Notes: generated from the sequence alone by a model not told the origin. A stretch of DNA of 64,000 nucleotides from Sophora flavescens (GCA_030762895.1 CM061068.1:76099228-76163227), one strand, 5' to 3'. Positions 10,439 to 23,529 are shown, counted from the first letter of the stretch. Program-made: numbers and translations.

Positions 10439-10860
10439 CGTCATGGAAGTCTCTGGAACCACTGCCTTTGGTTGAAACAGATCTAGTGCACCTATTTTTG
10501 CCTCTCTTGAGCTCTCTCATGCCCCCCAGTTTTCTGAGGTCTTCGGAGTATAGTTTTCCCTTTGGCATATTTCATAAAACTCTCTGATGGGATGTAGCTT
10601 TATTAATGTTTAGGATTTTAAACCCTTTCAATGTAACTTTTTATAGGATTTTAAACCCTTTCAATCTTCTCAGATCGATCTGTATTACACTTCATGAATG
10701 AGATCCGGTTTGGGTTATTGATTCAACTTATACTTCGCACATATATTTTAGTTTTCAAAACAGAAACACAAAACATCAAAGCAATTCATGTGAAACTGAA
10801 ACTTTGAGGAAGGCAATGCGGAAGGGTTCGTATACTAGATAAAAAAATTATTAAAATAAC
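10439..10860. other. CACTA interior between retrotransposon and terminal array
   Basis: About 420 bp of CACTA interior, continuing the sequence broken at 5071. A small duplication of AGGATTTTAAACCCTTTCAAT occurs at about 10611 and 10645. A 62-codon minus-strand frame (10380-10568) runs into the retrotransposon LTR and is not credible. No gene was recognised. Confidence 0.5.
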
Positions 10861-11120
10861 CTTTAACGTCTGTTGATGTAAGGACTGACGTTAAAAGTGA
10901 AGTGACTCATTTTTAACGCCGTTCTTTATCGAACCGGCGTTAAAATGTTCACCGTTAACGTCAGTTGTTTATTGAACTGACGTTAAAAGTCAGTCACTTC
11001 ACTTTTAACGTCAGTCATTAAAATAACTGACGTTAAAATTGAATTAATGAAGTCTGATATTTACAAAACAGCCACCGCCCCCTTTTTAACGTCTAGCTTT
11101 TGGTTAACTGACGTAAACCT
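10861..11120. repeat. CACTA terminal subterminal-repeat array C
   Basis: Six or more palindromic pairs of AACGTCAGTTN.../AACTGACGTTAAA, separated by short spacers, end about 30 bp from the terminal inverted repeat at 11150. Subterminal arrays of this kind are binding sites for CACTA transposase-associated proteins. Confidence 0.8.
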
Positions 11121-11150
11121 TTACCGTCTAATGTATATTTTCCACTAGTG

Positions 11151-14100
11151 TAAATTGTCCTGATAAAACTATCTCCATTCCTATACAACCAATGTCTAAT
11201 GATTTTCCCGTACCCAGTTCTATTGTTTCTGTTGTTGCTTGTCATAAGTGCTTAGTTGAGGGAGCTCAAGGATATATACTCTTATTCTCTGCTAAGATAG
11301 AGGCTGACAGTGATGTGACGGCTATACCTGTGGTATGTGAGTTCCAGGATGTTTTCCCTAAGGATGCCTCTAGCTTGCCTCCAAATAGGGAAGCTGAGTT
11401 TAACATAGATCTAGTGCCAGGGAGTAGACCAGTGGTCGCGCTGTCGCGCACGCGCCAAAAAGCTAGCGATTTACAAAATATGTAGATAGGGAGCGACAAC
11501 TCGAGTATCGTCTCACAAGGACTCTTGGGTTGTTGTTATTAACACAAAATCAGTTTTTGGGGGGTTTGGATATGAAATAAAATAAAGAAACAAAACAGAA
11601 AACAATGCAATAAAAACAAAGCAGTTTAAGAGATTGTCAAATAAACTAAAGCGATTAACATACCGTTCTCAGTTTCCCACTATCATCGGTTCATGTAAAT
11701 TCCAAGCCCTGAGCAGATTCTAAACCCTTTTCGATTGTAGCATCAATTAACAAGCGAAATCACTACTACGAGACGTATGTTCCTATTCCCGAATTAAGCA
11801 AACGGGGTGAAGCACTCATGAACTAAGCGAACATGATTGAACACACGCGAATTAAGCAAACGCGATTAAATATAGGAACACACAATCATCGAAATAAATC
11901 AACACCTATTCTATACGATTCTGAATTAAGCAAACAGAACATACAGAACAAGTATTGAAAGAGAATAGCATAAAGTTCAGGAATAACAAAACCTCAAGTG
12001 CGGTGGAAACCGATTACAGTAGATTAATCAAAGGAGACTAGCTCTCCATTACCAAGGAAAAACAAAGCTGTAAACCTAAATTCGTAGCCGTCCTATTCTA
12101 AAAGAAAAGAAGATAAACTACTACTCCCTCCTGCAATCTGCCATAGAACAGCAATTTATATCTGTGAGTTCTGCGCGAGCTCGCGAGGCGAACACTGTCT
12201 CGCGACGCGAATATTATGAAGAATCTGCAACGTTTGGTCTTCTCGCGAGGCGAAGTACGGATCGCGTGGCGAGGAATGGAAGAGTCATGGCTTCTGGTCT
12301 TCAGTCTCGCGAGGCGAGACATGGATTCGCGAGGTGACACAGAAAGGTTTGCAATTTCTGGAACAGTCAGCCTTCAGGTTCGCGAGGCGAGTGGCCTTTC
12401 GCGGGGCGAAAAACTCCAGAATTATTTCTTTTTATTACCTGCAAACAAGGATTAACAGTAAGTACTTTATTTGACTCAAAATCAACTAAATTAACCTAAA
12501 AATACTTTAGAGACTCAAAATGCTGCTTAAAGACAATCAAGTCTAATTTGGGTGAAAACGATATATAATTAGCACAAAACCACGGTCATACTAGTCATAA
12601 AACTAGATGAGTCAGAGGCTGATCAACCAGTATCGGTAGCGCCTTATATAATGGCACCTTTAGAGTTGAGCGATCTTAAGAAACGGTTAGAGGAGATGCT
12701 AGGGAAGGGGTTTATTAGGCCTAGTGTGTCACCTTGGGGAGCACCTGTCCTACTGGTGAAAAAGAAGGATGGGAGCATGAGGCTATGTGTTGACTATAGG
12801 CAGTTGAACAATGTGACCATCAAGAATAAATATCATTTGCCTAGGATAGATGACCTCTTAGACCAGTTGAGGGGAGTGTCAGTGTTTTCCAAAAATAGAT
12901 CTAAGATCGGGATACCATCAAATTAGAGTCAAGAATGAGGACATTCCTAAGACAGCCTTTAGGACAAGGTATGGTCACTATGAGCATGTAGTGATGCCCT
13001 TTGGTGTGACCAATGCCCCGACCGTTTTTATGGACTAAATGAATCGGATCTTTAGGCCATTCTTGGATAGCTTTGTGGTGGTGTTCATAGATGATACCTT
13101 GATATACTCTAGGACACCAGAGGATCATGAGGAGCATTTGAGGTCAGTGTTGCAGATTCTGAGGGGAGAGCAACTGTATGCAAAGCCAGAAAAGTGTGAA
13201 TTTTGGCTTGATGAGGTGAAGTTTTTAGGACACACCATATCTAGGAGTGGTGTAGCGGTTGACTCTAGTAAGGTTGATCTTTGTGCTTGGATGGGAGCAA
13301 CCTAAGTCGATGTGGAAGTGAGGAGTTTCCTAGGACTGGCAGGTTACTATAGGAAGTTCATAGAGGGGTTCTCTAGACAAGCTTTACCTCTTACCAAATT
13401 GACTAGGAAAGGAAAATCTTTCGAGTGTGATAAGGAATGCGAAGAGAATTTTGAGGAGCTTAAGAGAAGATTGGTGTCATCACCTGTCTTAACCATTCCA
13501 TATCCTTCAGTGAGTTTTGTGGTATATTGTGACGCTTCTAAGAATGGTTTAGGTTGTGTGTTGATGCAGGAAGGTAAGGTAGTGACTTATGCATCTAGAC
13601 AGCTTAGGACACATGAGGTAAATTATCCTATTCATGACCTTGAGTTAGCAGCAGTAGTCTTTGCTTTTAAGATTTGGAGGCACTATTTGTATGGTGCAAA
13701 GTTTGAGGTTTTTAGTGATCACAAGAGTCTTAAATATTTGTTTGACCAAAAAGAATTGAATATGAGGCAAAGGATGTGGATGGAATTTCTTAAGGACTAT
13801 GATTTTGAGTTGAAGTACCATCCAGGGAAAGCCAATGTGGTGGCTGATGCACTTAGTAGGAAAACCTTGCACGTGTTCAGTTTGATGGTCCAAGAGATGA
13901 ATATGTTAGAGGAGTTCAGAGACATGAATCTAAATGTATCTTAGTGCTCTAAGCTTGAAGTTGAATAGGCTGGAAATTTGCAGTGACCTTAGAGAAATGA
14001 TTAGGCGATAGTAGCTTTTAAACCAGGTGTTACAATCTCTTTTAGATCAAGAGAATTATGTGTTGTCTACTGATGGTCTAGTGTTGTTTAAGAATAAGAT

Positions 14101-15407
14101 CGTTGTTCCTAAGGAGAGGAGCCTTAGAGAGAAAGTTTTAGAGGAAGCACATAAGGGAAAGTTCACCATACATCCAGGGATAAAAGATGTATCAAGATCT
14201 AAAGAAGATGTATTGGTGGCCAGGAATGAAACGAGATGTGGCTAGTTTTGTAGCCAAGTGTTTAGTATGTCAAAAGGTTAAGATAGAACATCAGAGGCCT
14301 TCGGGTTTGTTGCAGCCTTTAGAAATTCCTCAATGGAAGTGGGAGAGGATTTCTATGGATTTTGTGATGGGGTTACCTAGGACTCGTTTGGGTTTAGATT
14401 CCATATGGGTAATTGTGGATAGGTTGACCAAGTTTGCCCACTTCTTGCCAATTAAGGCAACCTATAGTTTGAATAAGTTAGCAGATTTATACATTAAGGA
14501 GATAGTGAAGCTTCATGGCATACCTACCTCTATAGTGTCAGATAGGGACCCACGGCTTACCTCTAGATTTTGGAGAGCTTTCCAACAGGCTTTTGGTTCT
14601 AAGTTGAGTTTTAGCACAGACTGTCATCCCCAAACGGATGGTCGGTCGAGAGAGGACCATTCAGACCCTTGAGGGCATGCTTAGAGCATGTGTCTTAGAT
14701 GAAGGTGGGGGTTGGGATAAATTTTTACCTCTTATAGAGTTTGCTTATAACAACAGTTATCACGCTAGCATAGGCATGGCACCCTGTGAAGCTCTTTATG
14801 GGAGGAAGTGTAGGTCCCTTTTATGTTGGTGTGAAGTGGGTGAGAAGACACTACTAGGACCAGAGTTAGTCCAGGAGACCACGAGATAGGATTAAAGTCA
14901 TTAGGGAAAGGATGCGCCTTTGCAGAGAGCGAGGCAAAAGAGTTATCTTGACAAAGAAGGAAGCCTTTAGAATTTCAGGAAGAGGAACATGTATTCTTGA
15001 GAGTCACTCCTAAGACTGGGGTTGGGAGGTCAATGAAAGTCAAAAAGCTCAACCCTCATTTCATGGGTCCGTTTCAAATCCTAAAAAGAGTCAGGCCTAT
15101 TGCTTATCAATTGGCTCTTCTACCACAGTTGTCGAATCTCCATGACGTCTTCCATGTGTCTCAACTCCGGAAGTACGTATCAGATGTTTCACACGTGATA
15201 GCTCCTGAGTCAATACAATTGAAGGATAATTTGATCTTTAAGCTCAGACCTATTCAGATCATTGACAAGAGCACAAGAACTTTGAAGAACAAGATGATCC
15301 CACTGGTGAAAGTGATTTGGGAATGGCTGACTCCAGAGGAGGCTACCTGGGAACTTGAGGAAGATGTTAGACAACATCATCCAGTTCTTTTCAGCACAGG
15401 TACATAG
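11151..15407 (+). pseudogene. Ty3/gypsy (Tekay-like chromovirus) pol remnant with solo LTR inserted
   Basis: The frame opens directly after the CACTA end. Segments in order: a protease-RT linker (VVCEFQDVFPKD, then FNIDLVPGSRPV) to 11432; after the solo LTR, RT (KGFIRPSVSPWGAPVLLVKK, RLCVDYRQLNN, FIDDTLIYS); RNase H (VVYCDASKNGLGCVL, SDHKSLKYLF, KANVVADALSRK); integrase (CLVCQKVKIEHQRP zinc part, DFVMGLP, VDRLTKFAHF, SDRDPRLTSRFW); and a C-terminal chromo-like domain (PLVKVIWEW, EATWELEEDV). Removing the solo LTR and one TSD restores the frame (GSRPV-SVAPY). Lesions: a one-base insertion near 12890, stops near 13036 and 13303, several stops near 13943-14010, a frame change near 14190-14220, another near 14650, and a break near 14887. 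The element's own 5' half lies beyond the CACTA, outside the window. Confidence 0.88.
11433..12625 (-). mobile_element. Solo LTR of the gag-only family, in gypsy pol
   Basis: 1193 bp, the reverse complement of the LTR found at 5072-6297 and 9209-10433 (TGGTCGC at the left end, GCTGATCA at the right). It is flanked by a perfect 5-bp duplication ACCAG (11428-11432 and 12626-12630). No internal region is present, so it arose by LTR-LTR recombination. It is clearly more diverged than the two LTRs of the complete element and has different CTCGCGAGGCGA repeat spacing, so it is an older insertion. Confidence 0.93.
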
Positions 15408-15488
15408 TGTTGTATTACCTTTAATCTTGTGTTGATTTGGTAGAACGTGTTAATTTCGGGGATGAAATTCTTTAAGGAGGGGAGAAAA

Positions 15489-15623
15489 TGTAACATCCTA
15501 AAATTTTAATATAATTACTTTAATACTAAGATTAAGCTAGAATGAGATTTAGTGTAGAAAATTGTTAGTATAATAATTTATTTGAATGGTTTGACAATTA
15601 TAAAGGAAATACAAGGTTTGGAT

Positions 15624-15654
<31 letters not shown>

Positions 15655-17655
15655 AATAAATAACAGGTAAATAAGAAAGAAAAAAAAAGAATAATATGTA
15701 TATGTGCTAACGTGAAATCACGTTAGAATATTGATGTTTCACTTGATAGTTAAGTGCAGTGGGTCCACTTTATAAAAGTTAGGAAGAAAAAAAAAGGAAA
15801 AGAAAAACAAATTGAATAGTTGACCCAAATGTTAGCTAGGTAACATTCACGTATAAGGTTATGACTCCTAGAAACAAAAAGGAAAACATGGGCCAGGCCA
15901 TGGGTAGAATTCCAATGGGTAAAGGGTTTTAACTCTTATATATTAGAATTAATAGCTAGAAAACCTATTCTCAAACATACTGCCGCCGCACAGAGAAAAG
16001 AGAAAGGGGAGCGTGGATTTTAAGGAGGTTGGCAAGAAGGGATCAGGGATTTTGAGTGAAACACCGGTTTTCATTCTAGATACTAATTGAAAGTCTATAA
16101 GAGGTGAGTAAAAATAACTCTTCTCACACTTTCATGGTACAGATAATTTAATGCTTATACATGTAACCTTGTCTCTCTGAAATAGTAAAATATTTTAGGG
16201 TTCTTGATTCTTGATTTGAGACTCTTAAAATATCTCCCCCTTTAATGATTGATTATTTATAAAAGAATATTTTCAGATTAAGGTGATGTTATACGTGTAT
16301 CATGTACTGAATAAGGCGATGTTATAAAAGAATAATGATTGTTATACGTGATTCCCTGTACCGAATTTTTTTTCCATTGTTCATGTCAGAGTTTTGTTTT
16401 CTATTTGAAAATCGGAAAATCTCGCTGCAGTTGCATAACATATGTGTTTCTTGGTTTTTTTTTTTTTTTGTTATTTCTATATTCCAATTTCTTCTATATA
16501 TTCGAATATAAATAAATATATACATGAAACGCTGCCTGTTCGTTAAGAATATTAACCTCATAACAAACATATATTATATTAAATAGTATTGTGTTATGGT
16601 ATTTGTATTTTGAAATCTGTTATGGTGATTGATGCATGGGGTTTGAGAAAATATTTGGTAGTTGGGATGACATATTGTATGGTAAATATGAGTTGGTCAT
16701 CACCTTCCGTGAAGGGGTGACGGTTGTACATTCTATTCCGGGAATAGGATGAGAGATATCACCATCTGGGATGGGATATCAATTTATTAAAATATTCACA
16801 TCTGGGATGGAATATTAGATACCTCCATCTGGGATGGAGAAGGCAGTGAGACGTCATTGCATGGATACGAGCTCATAGATCTTAGTGAATCTGGGATTCA
16901 CATAGGTTATGGGAACCAAAGAGTCAAGTCAAGTGATTCTGGAAATCACCGAGTCATGTTCGTGGAGTTGCATTGCATAGAGTTTGCATGGCGAATGTGA
17001 TTAATGCAATGAGATGTGACCGTTGTTGAGTTTATGATTTTGTGGTTTAAATGTTTGACATTAATTTTATTTATATATTATTATTTTGGAGGTTTATTAT
17101 ATTCATTATTTTAAAAATTAGCGGGTACCATGAATGTTTTTCGGTTCTATCGTACGCAAACTGAGAACAACACTATTTGCGAAGCTTTTCATTAAATGAT
17201 TTTTATTCACCGGGATTATATTTCATTAAAAGTATTGTTTTTGAGCACGAGTACGACATCACCTTTGGCAAGAGGCGTGAAGACTAAGTGGATTCTATTA
17301 GTTATTATCCCTAGTTTGGTTAGTATTTTTTTTAAACAAGGAACCGTATGTGGCTAGACATGTTTATTTATTTATCGTTGGGTTTATTAGTAGACGCCCG
17401 ATTTTTGAGGCTTGAGGTTTTTATTTGGATGAACGGATTTATTATTATATTATCACTTTGGATAATCTTTTATATCTATTTTAATTAGTATGAGGTGTTT
17501 TCAGACCCGATTAAGTTGCGAAATTTGTGTGACATGTATGTTTTTAATTTAAAATTCTTTAAAGGATTTTTCATTGATTTTGTTTTAGGTTACTAATGTA
17601 ACGAAGGGCATTATACCTAGCCTTGGTGGCTTGAGCCTTAAGCCAGCCCCACGAC
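15489..17655 (+). repeat. 3' LTR of the gypsy element (right end uncertain)
   Basis: It starts TGTAACATCCTAAAATT right after a polypurine tract (AAGGAGGGGAGAAAA, ending 15488). This is the usual TGTAACA start of Tekay-type LTRs, 80 bases after the pol stop. Inside are (ATA)n/(AATA)n runs at about 15627-15663 and the repeated word ATCTGGGATGG near 16767-16835. No clear CA end or TSD was found. The sequence stops looking LTR-like at about 17655, where an AT-rich repeat begins, so the end may be truncated. Confidence 0.65.
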
Positions 17656-18644
17656 GCTTATAAAGAGCTTATAAAAATTGTTTATAATAATAAACTTGAG
17701 CAAATAATTTATTAAAATAGTTTATAATATTTCCGTAAGCTCTTTTTAACTTATTTTCATAAGTTTGCGAAAGAAACTTACAAAAATAAATTGTTTTTAG
17801 ACTATTTAAAAAATTATTGTATAAGTGCTTAACTAAACTGTATACCAAATGAATGATAACGAGTACATTCATCAATTGCATTCAAAGTCTATATTACCTT
17901 TATTACTGTATAAGAATTAAAACAAAAATGGAACAGGTCGAGTTCTATAAACGTATATGGGTTTTCATCCAAGCATATGTTTGTATGAGAGAAGCAAAAA
18001 AATGTTGCTTATGTTCTATCGTGATTGCAGGGCCAAAATAGTGGTTGCAAGAAGACAACCAAACATGCCATGAAGGATCCAAAAAAAAAAAAAACATGCC
18101 ATGAAAAATCACGTTTCTGATGGGACAAAACATGATTTGGCAAATCATAATATTGACCCCACACACAAATAAAAATAAAATAAATCTGAAAGCATCTAAC
18201 AATTGAAAATATTGATAGATTGGAGTAATGATAGTTGATGTCCAACACCTGTATATACTCATTTATACTTGATTATTTTTTTTCTCATCATATATATTTA
18301 ACACTTATCATCATACGGTGTTTGCAGTGGATGTCCAAAATCTATGTTGATTTATCATTTGGGTTAGATTGTGCCAACTTGCAGAGTTTCAGTAACATGG
18401 TGTCATTGATAATTCAAATTTTAGCTGTATTCTAGGACGAGAAGGCATAGGATACAGATTTTGAGAGTGGACAAGGACTTGAGAAGGAAAAGGGAAGAGA
18501 CACGGGAGTTATTTGTGAGATTCTATCGGTTTGGTTACAATATTTATCTGTTACATTTATTATTTTTTCACAGCTAATGATACGTTTTGGTTTGTACAAT
18601 AATTTTTTAATTTATGTGTGTTGGTTTGCATTAACCCTGTCGTT
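17656..18644. other. AT-rich non-coding stretch
   Basis: No gene recognised. 17656-17850 is rich in TTATAAA and CTTATTTT words in both orientations and may be a decayed foldback element. Open frames at 17945-18262 cross homopolymers and show no domain. Confidence 0.4.
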
Positions 18645-18647
18645 TAA

Positions 18648-19463
18648 GGATTCGTTTGGTGGTCAGGATAGGATAGAGGCGGATATGATAAAAGAACGGG
18701 GTAGGAGTATGATAGGATATGAGCAGGATAAGCTGTTATCATATCCGACGTTTGGTGTCCACCAGATAACCAACCGGACAGCATTATAATTTAAGTATGA
18801 ATTTTAAATTTTTTCGTTTTTATTATAAATGTTTTCATCTTTTATTAGATTTTAGTTTTTTTATAATTTTCATTATTTAAAATTATACAAAAAGACAAAA
18901 TTATCTTTGTGATAAAATTACATATAATTTTTTAAATATTGTCTAACTAAAATTAATTTTTTATATTTTTAAATATTCATTTTTTGTTTTTACTTTACAT
19001 ATAGTTAAATTATTAGAATATTTTTTTATATTTTACAATTTTTTAAAATAATATAAAATAACAAAATTAGCATTGTTATAAAATAAAAATAAATTTTAAA
19101 ATGAATTATTAATATTTTTATTATTTTAAATATTTTATATTTTATTATACATTTTTTTGTAACCATGTTAAATTTTATTATACTTTAAATTATTGTTTTA
19201 TTATACTTTAATTATTTTATGTATTATATATTTTTATATTTTATTATACTTTAAATCACCTTATCCTATTTGTTACCAGAAAAAAAAATACCTTATCCTA
19301 TCCTGTTGAGTGCTAACCCAACCCTCCCCTCATGATATAGACAGGATAAGATAAATGACAGATTGCCTTATCCTATCATGCTGGCTCGCCAAACAACAGT
19401 TTCAAACATGATATGATAGTTTATCCTATCATGTCTTTCTTATCCTGACTACCAAACAAGCCG
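18648..19463. mobile_element. PIF/Harbinger (Tourist)-like MITE, 816 bp
   Basis: Imperfect terminal inverted repeats: GGATTCGTTTGGTGGTCAGG on the left, and on the right the complement of CCTGACTACCAAACAAGCCG. A 3-bp duplication TAA flanks it (18645-18647, 19464-19466). Subterminal parts share AGGATAGGATA / TATCCTATCCT words in opposite orientations. The core is very AT-rich and non-coding. Non-autonomous. Confidence 0.75.
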
Positions 19464-21886
19464 TAAAGAATCTGTGAATGGATGGTCCAAACGGCCAAAC
19501 CATTATTATGGCGCAATGCGGCTTTGATGCGGCCATGTTATGTCTTATCATGTTCTTTTTGTTGATTAGGAATGATATCTTAGTTGTTTAAAAAAAAAAA
19601 GGAATGATATCTTAGAGCATGTTATTTCATAAAGGATTTGGCATGCATCTAGGAATTGAGAGATATGGTGCACACAGAGAACAGAAGAGAAGAGAAGAGA
19701 AGGGGGCGTGGGCAGTTTTTAGTTCCTTGTAAATAAGATATATTTAATTTTTTTTTTTATAAAACGGGCCACAAAGCCCAAAGAGATAACAATGTTTATT
19801 CAATTATTTAAGTTAAATTATTTAATTATTATTTAATGTGTATAATGCTTTCATAATTTATTAAACTTATTATATATATATATATATTAAAACTCATTTT
19901 GATAGTTGCACATTCAAAAGCAATTTTGTTTCAAATTATCCAAACAATAAAAGTAATAAAAATCACTTTTTTTATGAAAGCATCCAGATATAAATCATTT
20001 CACTCCCGACTCACCTTTAACCAAAATCAATTTTGTCCAAAATCATGTTTGTCAAAAGCTTATCCAAATGCACACTTAGTGGAGTGTTATCTGAGTCAAA
20101 AAAAAGAAGAAGTTGTAGTGTTATGTAGTTGAAGCAATATCACAATATTACAACTTTATTAAATGATGGCGCTGCTAAATTTAGAACCTTGATGACATCA
20201 ACAACCCAAATGAGAAGGGAGGTTTGAATACTAAATTTGAATCAATACGTTGTTGTTTTTTTTAATACGTGGGAAGACTCGTTAGGAAACATTGTATGGG
20301 GAAAAGGGAAAGGGTGAAATGCATTACAGGAGTTTCAATTCTTGTTCTTAAAATTCATATCTCACGGCTCAATCAATTGAGTTACGAATCAATAAAAAGA
20401 TGAATTAACGGGACCTGCGAGCTTAATTGATTCGACCCATGAAATTTGTGATCGAATTGTGCTTTGATTATAGTTCAATTATAGTTGTTTTTTATATCCA
20501 TAAAAAAAATTATAGTTGTTTTACAATCTGGCTAATTCAATCAACTAGTTCAATCTTATTTTTAAAAACATGGTTTGAAGTCTTGCTCCATAGGAGATAC
20601 CGCCTTAAGATTCATTTGAACAAAAGATTAATTTTTTGATAGTGTAAAATTATTTTATATTTACATAGATAGGGTAAGATTATTTTATATTGTTATATAG
20701 TTTTGTGTTGTTCTATTATTTATTAAGTTTGACATCGTTCAATATATGAATAATATGTTTACAAAATGAATTAAAAATAATTTTTAAATAAATTTTTTAA
20801 AAATGCATAGAAGTTTCTTACCAAAAAGCTGTCTTAGAAAATAAAAATTTGTAGTTCAAAATTATGGAAGGTCCTTATTTTTAAATAAAAAAAAGGTAAT
20901 TTCCTCTAACTCTAAAAAGTTAAGTTGACCGGCTCTTTAAGCTATATAAGGATAAAATGAGAGAACAAATAATAAGTTGTAAGTTCAAATGATACTTCAA
21001 TTATTGTTAGAAAAAAAAAAGTTATAAACAAATAAAAAATATTATAAGTTAATGAGAAAAACGTTTATCAAATAAATACCTCTACAAACTTATCATATAT
21101 TAGTGGATTGACCTTGCACATGTCCTTGTTGTATTAGTTACTTCTATCAACAAAGGCAGGCTTATAGCATTAGTTTAATTTAATTAAATTGAATCCTTAA
21201 AAAATACAACAAATTAGTTCAGCATTAAAAAAAATTAATATTAATTTGATTTTTTAAAAATAAAATAACATTAACTTAGTCCATCATTCAAAGGCTCTTT
21301 TAACCGAATTCTCACTTAAAAAGAAAAATTTGAAGTCACTTTTGTAATTTAGGAATTACATTAATGTTTGAATGAATAATTGATGTTTCCCGTACTTTTA
21401 GTGTTTATTCAAAATTTTATTAACAACCTCTCAGCAGAAAAGGAAAAAAATGGGAAAAGATTAAATGCAGATAAGGCCAGAGGAAAAAGAAAACGTCTAT
21501 GTAATTGTAAATCATGAGAAGTCAAGAAGGAAGATAACTTGATGATCCAATTTCTGAGTAATTTTGACGTTTGACACAATGCCATTCCAAGTTTTTGTTT
21601 TTGCTACAAGGGAAAAGCAACTACCTAAGTAGTGGCAGAGAAACTGCAAGTTTATAGTACAACAGCATCCTTAAATTTAGTTAAGACCCACTTCATAGTT
21701 CATACATGTTATATTAAATCAGGTTTTCTTAGAAACAGCTTCATCATAAGCTACATAAAGTTAATATACCCAATGTCAACTCATAGAATTACAAGTAATT
21801 AACCTACCTTACCCCTACATATATAGGACTTAGGAGTGACATGCACTACATTTTCTTAGCTTAGTTATATATAGCACACATACTAA
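19464..21886. other. Non-coding region upstream/downstream of the membrane-protein gene
   Basis: AT-rich and without recognisable genes or complete elements. A GAGAA-rich run lies at 19676-19704 and a (TA)n run near 19872-19890. The last few hundred bases (about 21640-21886) are less AT-rich and probably hold the 3' UTR of the minus-strand gene that ends at 21887. Confidence 0.4.
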
Positions 21887-22234
21887 TTAAGAAATAAGGT
21901 CATGCAGGGAAGGTTGGTAGGAAATGAAAAAGAAAAGTAGGAGGAGAACAAAGGCAACCCCCCAAGGGGAACCACCAGCTCTGTGGATGGCACTTGGCTC
22001 AGATCCTGGCATGGGGAAACTTAACTGGTTGCCAGTGGAGAGCCAATGAACAATGATGATTAAAAGCAATGGAGAAATTACCAGCAAACGTTGCAGCAAC
22101 TCAGAAGCAGTAGCCATGATTGCATCATAGATTATGTAACCAAGAAATCCACAAATGAGAGCAATAGTTGCCATTAAGAGCCAGTGCTCTGAGAAGCTGA
22201 AACCTGAAGTTGATCTGGTTACTGAAGAAGCCAT
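21887..22234 (-). CDS. Small plant membrane protein of unknown function, 115 aa
   Basis: An intact single-exon frame: ATG at 22234, stop at 21887. Three hydrophobic segments are visible: about residues 17-40 (WLLMATIALICGFLGYIIYD), 46-66 (LLQRLLVISPLLLIIIVHWL) and 92-108 (WGVAFVLLLLFFFISYQP). A conserved-looking polar loop (FPMPGSEPSAIHRAGGSPW) lies between the second and third. I recall a family of short plant-specific proteins with this FSEHWLL...PGSEP...IHRAGGSPWG pattern, annotated only as transmembrane proteins; no biochemical role is known to me. The sequence is clean in a region otherwise full of decay, which argues for a working gene. The membrane in which it sits cannot be told from the sequence. 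Confidence 0.85.
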   Translation of the reverse strand: MASSVTRSTSGFSFSEHWLLMATIALICGFLGYIIYDAIMATASELLQRLLVISPLLLIIIVHWLSTGNQLSFPMPGSEPSAIHRAGGSPWGVAFVLLLLFFFISYQPSLHDLIS

Positions 22235-22704
22235 GGATGGGACTAGCTAGTGGGAAGAATGATTACAAAGTAGCTCAGAAACTAACTAGAGCATAAGTTG
22301 TGTGTGGAGAAAGCTTGCTCAGGTACAAAGCCAGCTGTCCATTTTGTATTTACCTCAGTACATTTCAATGGAATTATGCATCATGATTTATGACATCAAG
22401 ATTCTTGTGTTTCTTTTTCCTTTTTTTTTTTTCTTTTGGGTTCTGAAAAGAAGCATTATGTAATTAGTTGAAAAGGTGGGGTGGGGGAGAAAATAAGATT
22501 AAAAACCAGGAGAATCTCTGAGCTTTTTATGGTTTTTAACTTTTTTTTTTTATCACATTGATCTATAGGAGATATATTTAACTAATAGTCAGTACTGCAT
22601 TTGAACTCTCCCATGGAAGGCATGTGATTATGAATAGGAAATTGTTTTTTTTTTTTAGTTCTTTTTCACACCCCTATAGATAATGTAGATTGATGTGAAT
22701 ATAA

Positions 22705-23099
22705 GAGTGTGTTTGGGAAAGATTAAATCTTTTCCATTCAGTTATTTTTGAGTAATTAAGTGGTTTTGTGAAAAAATCGGTATGTTTGAGCACTTAGATT
22801 ATTTTCTAAAAAAGTTTTTTTCTCCTCATTTCAGCTGTTTTCAAACAAGCTGTAAAATCCAAGTGTTTTCTAAAAAGCTTTTTCTAACCAGCATCTATTC
22901 ACAACATTCTTCATATTTACTATATAAAAATGATTATTTTTGTACCACCCAAACGAAATACATTAGCTTAAAATCTCTGTTCACCAAACATTCCCAAACA
23001 AAAACGGATTTTGATTATAATCGATTATCATAATAATCGGTTATTTAAAAACAAATTATCAGTATAATCTTTTTTTTTTCAGCTTTCCCAAACATACTC
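22705..23099. mobile_element. PIF/Harbinger-like MITE, 395 bp
   Basis: Terminal inverted repeats GAGTGTGTTTGGGAAAG (left) and CTTTCCCAAACATACTC (right), flanked by TAA on both sides (22702-22704, 23100-23102). It has no coding content and lies about 470 bp upstream of the membrane-protein start. Confidence 0.78.
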
Positions 23100-23529
23100 T
23101 AAATGGATATTAAAATGTATTGTATTTAGAAGTAAAGTAAATACGCTAGATGTAAATATGAGAGACATGTCAATTGTGTGTCAAATTAATTATACAAATA
23201 AAATGTGAACCATTTACCAATTACCATTGGAATGATGTAGACAAATTAGGAGTTTCCAGTTTACCCATTATTTAACCAAGTAACTGTAAAAGGCTGTGCA
23301 GGCCATGAGGAGAAATTCTTGTATGTCTGCATTATATACCAACTAGTCAAACAGTAAGATGGCACACACACAAAAAAAAAAAAAAAACTAGTCAAACATT
23401 AACATATGGTAAAATAATTAAATAAAAACTATCTCAGCGGGGGATTATAATGCACATAATATAACATGAGAATGTCATAATCAGCAATTGTTTTTTGGCC
23501 AGGAATATAACTATCACTACAACAGATTA

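Larger units (their letters stand above)
1..11150 (-). mobile_element. CACTA (En/Spm-type) DNA transposon, right part only
   Basis: The right end is seen at 11150: the last bases read on the minus strand as CACTAGTGGAAAATA, a CACTA terminal inverted repeat. Just inside it lies an array of palindromic AACTGACGTTAAA subterminal motifs (10861-11120). At the far side, a minus-strand gene of the Transposase_24/Ulp1-like type (1-2356) is the expected cargo of plant CACTA elements. The left terminus is outside the window, so the full length and the 3-bp target duplication (probably taa at 11151-11153) cannot be checked. The element interrupts a gypsy polyprotein that resumes in frame from 11153. It is itself interrupted by an LTR retrotransposon at 5072-10433. 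Two more internal subterminal-like arrays (3256-3474, 4355-4656) are unusual. Confidence 0.82.

Noticed and set aside
10380..10568. 62-codon minus-strand frame
   Set aside because: Spans the junction between the 3' LTR and CACTA sequence, so it was created by the insertion and cannot be an ancestral gene.
17945..18435. Several overlapping short frames on both strands
   Set aside because: AT-rich, no domains, cross a poly-A run, no conserved features.
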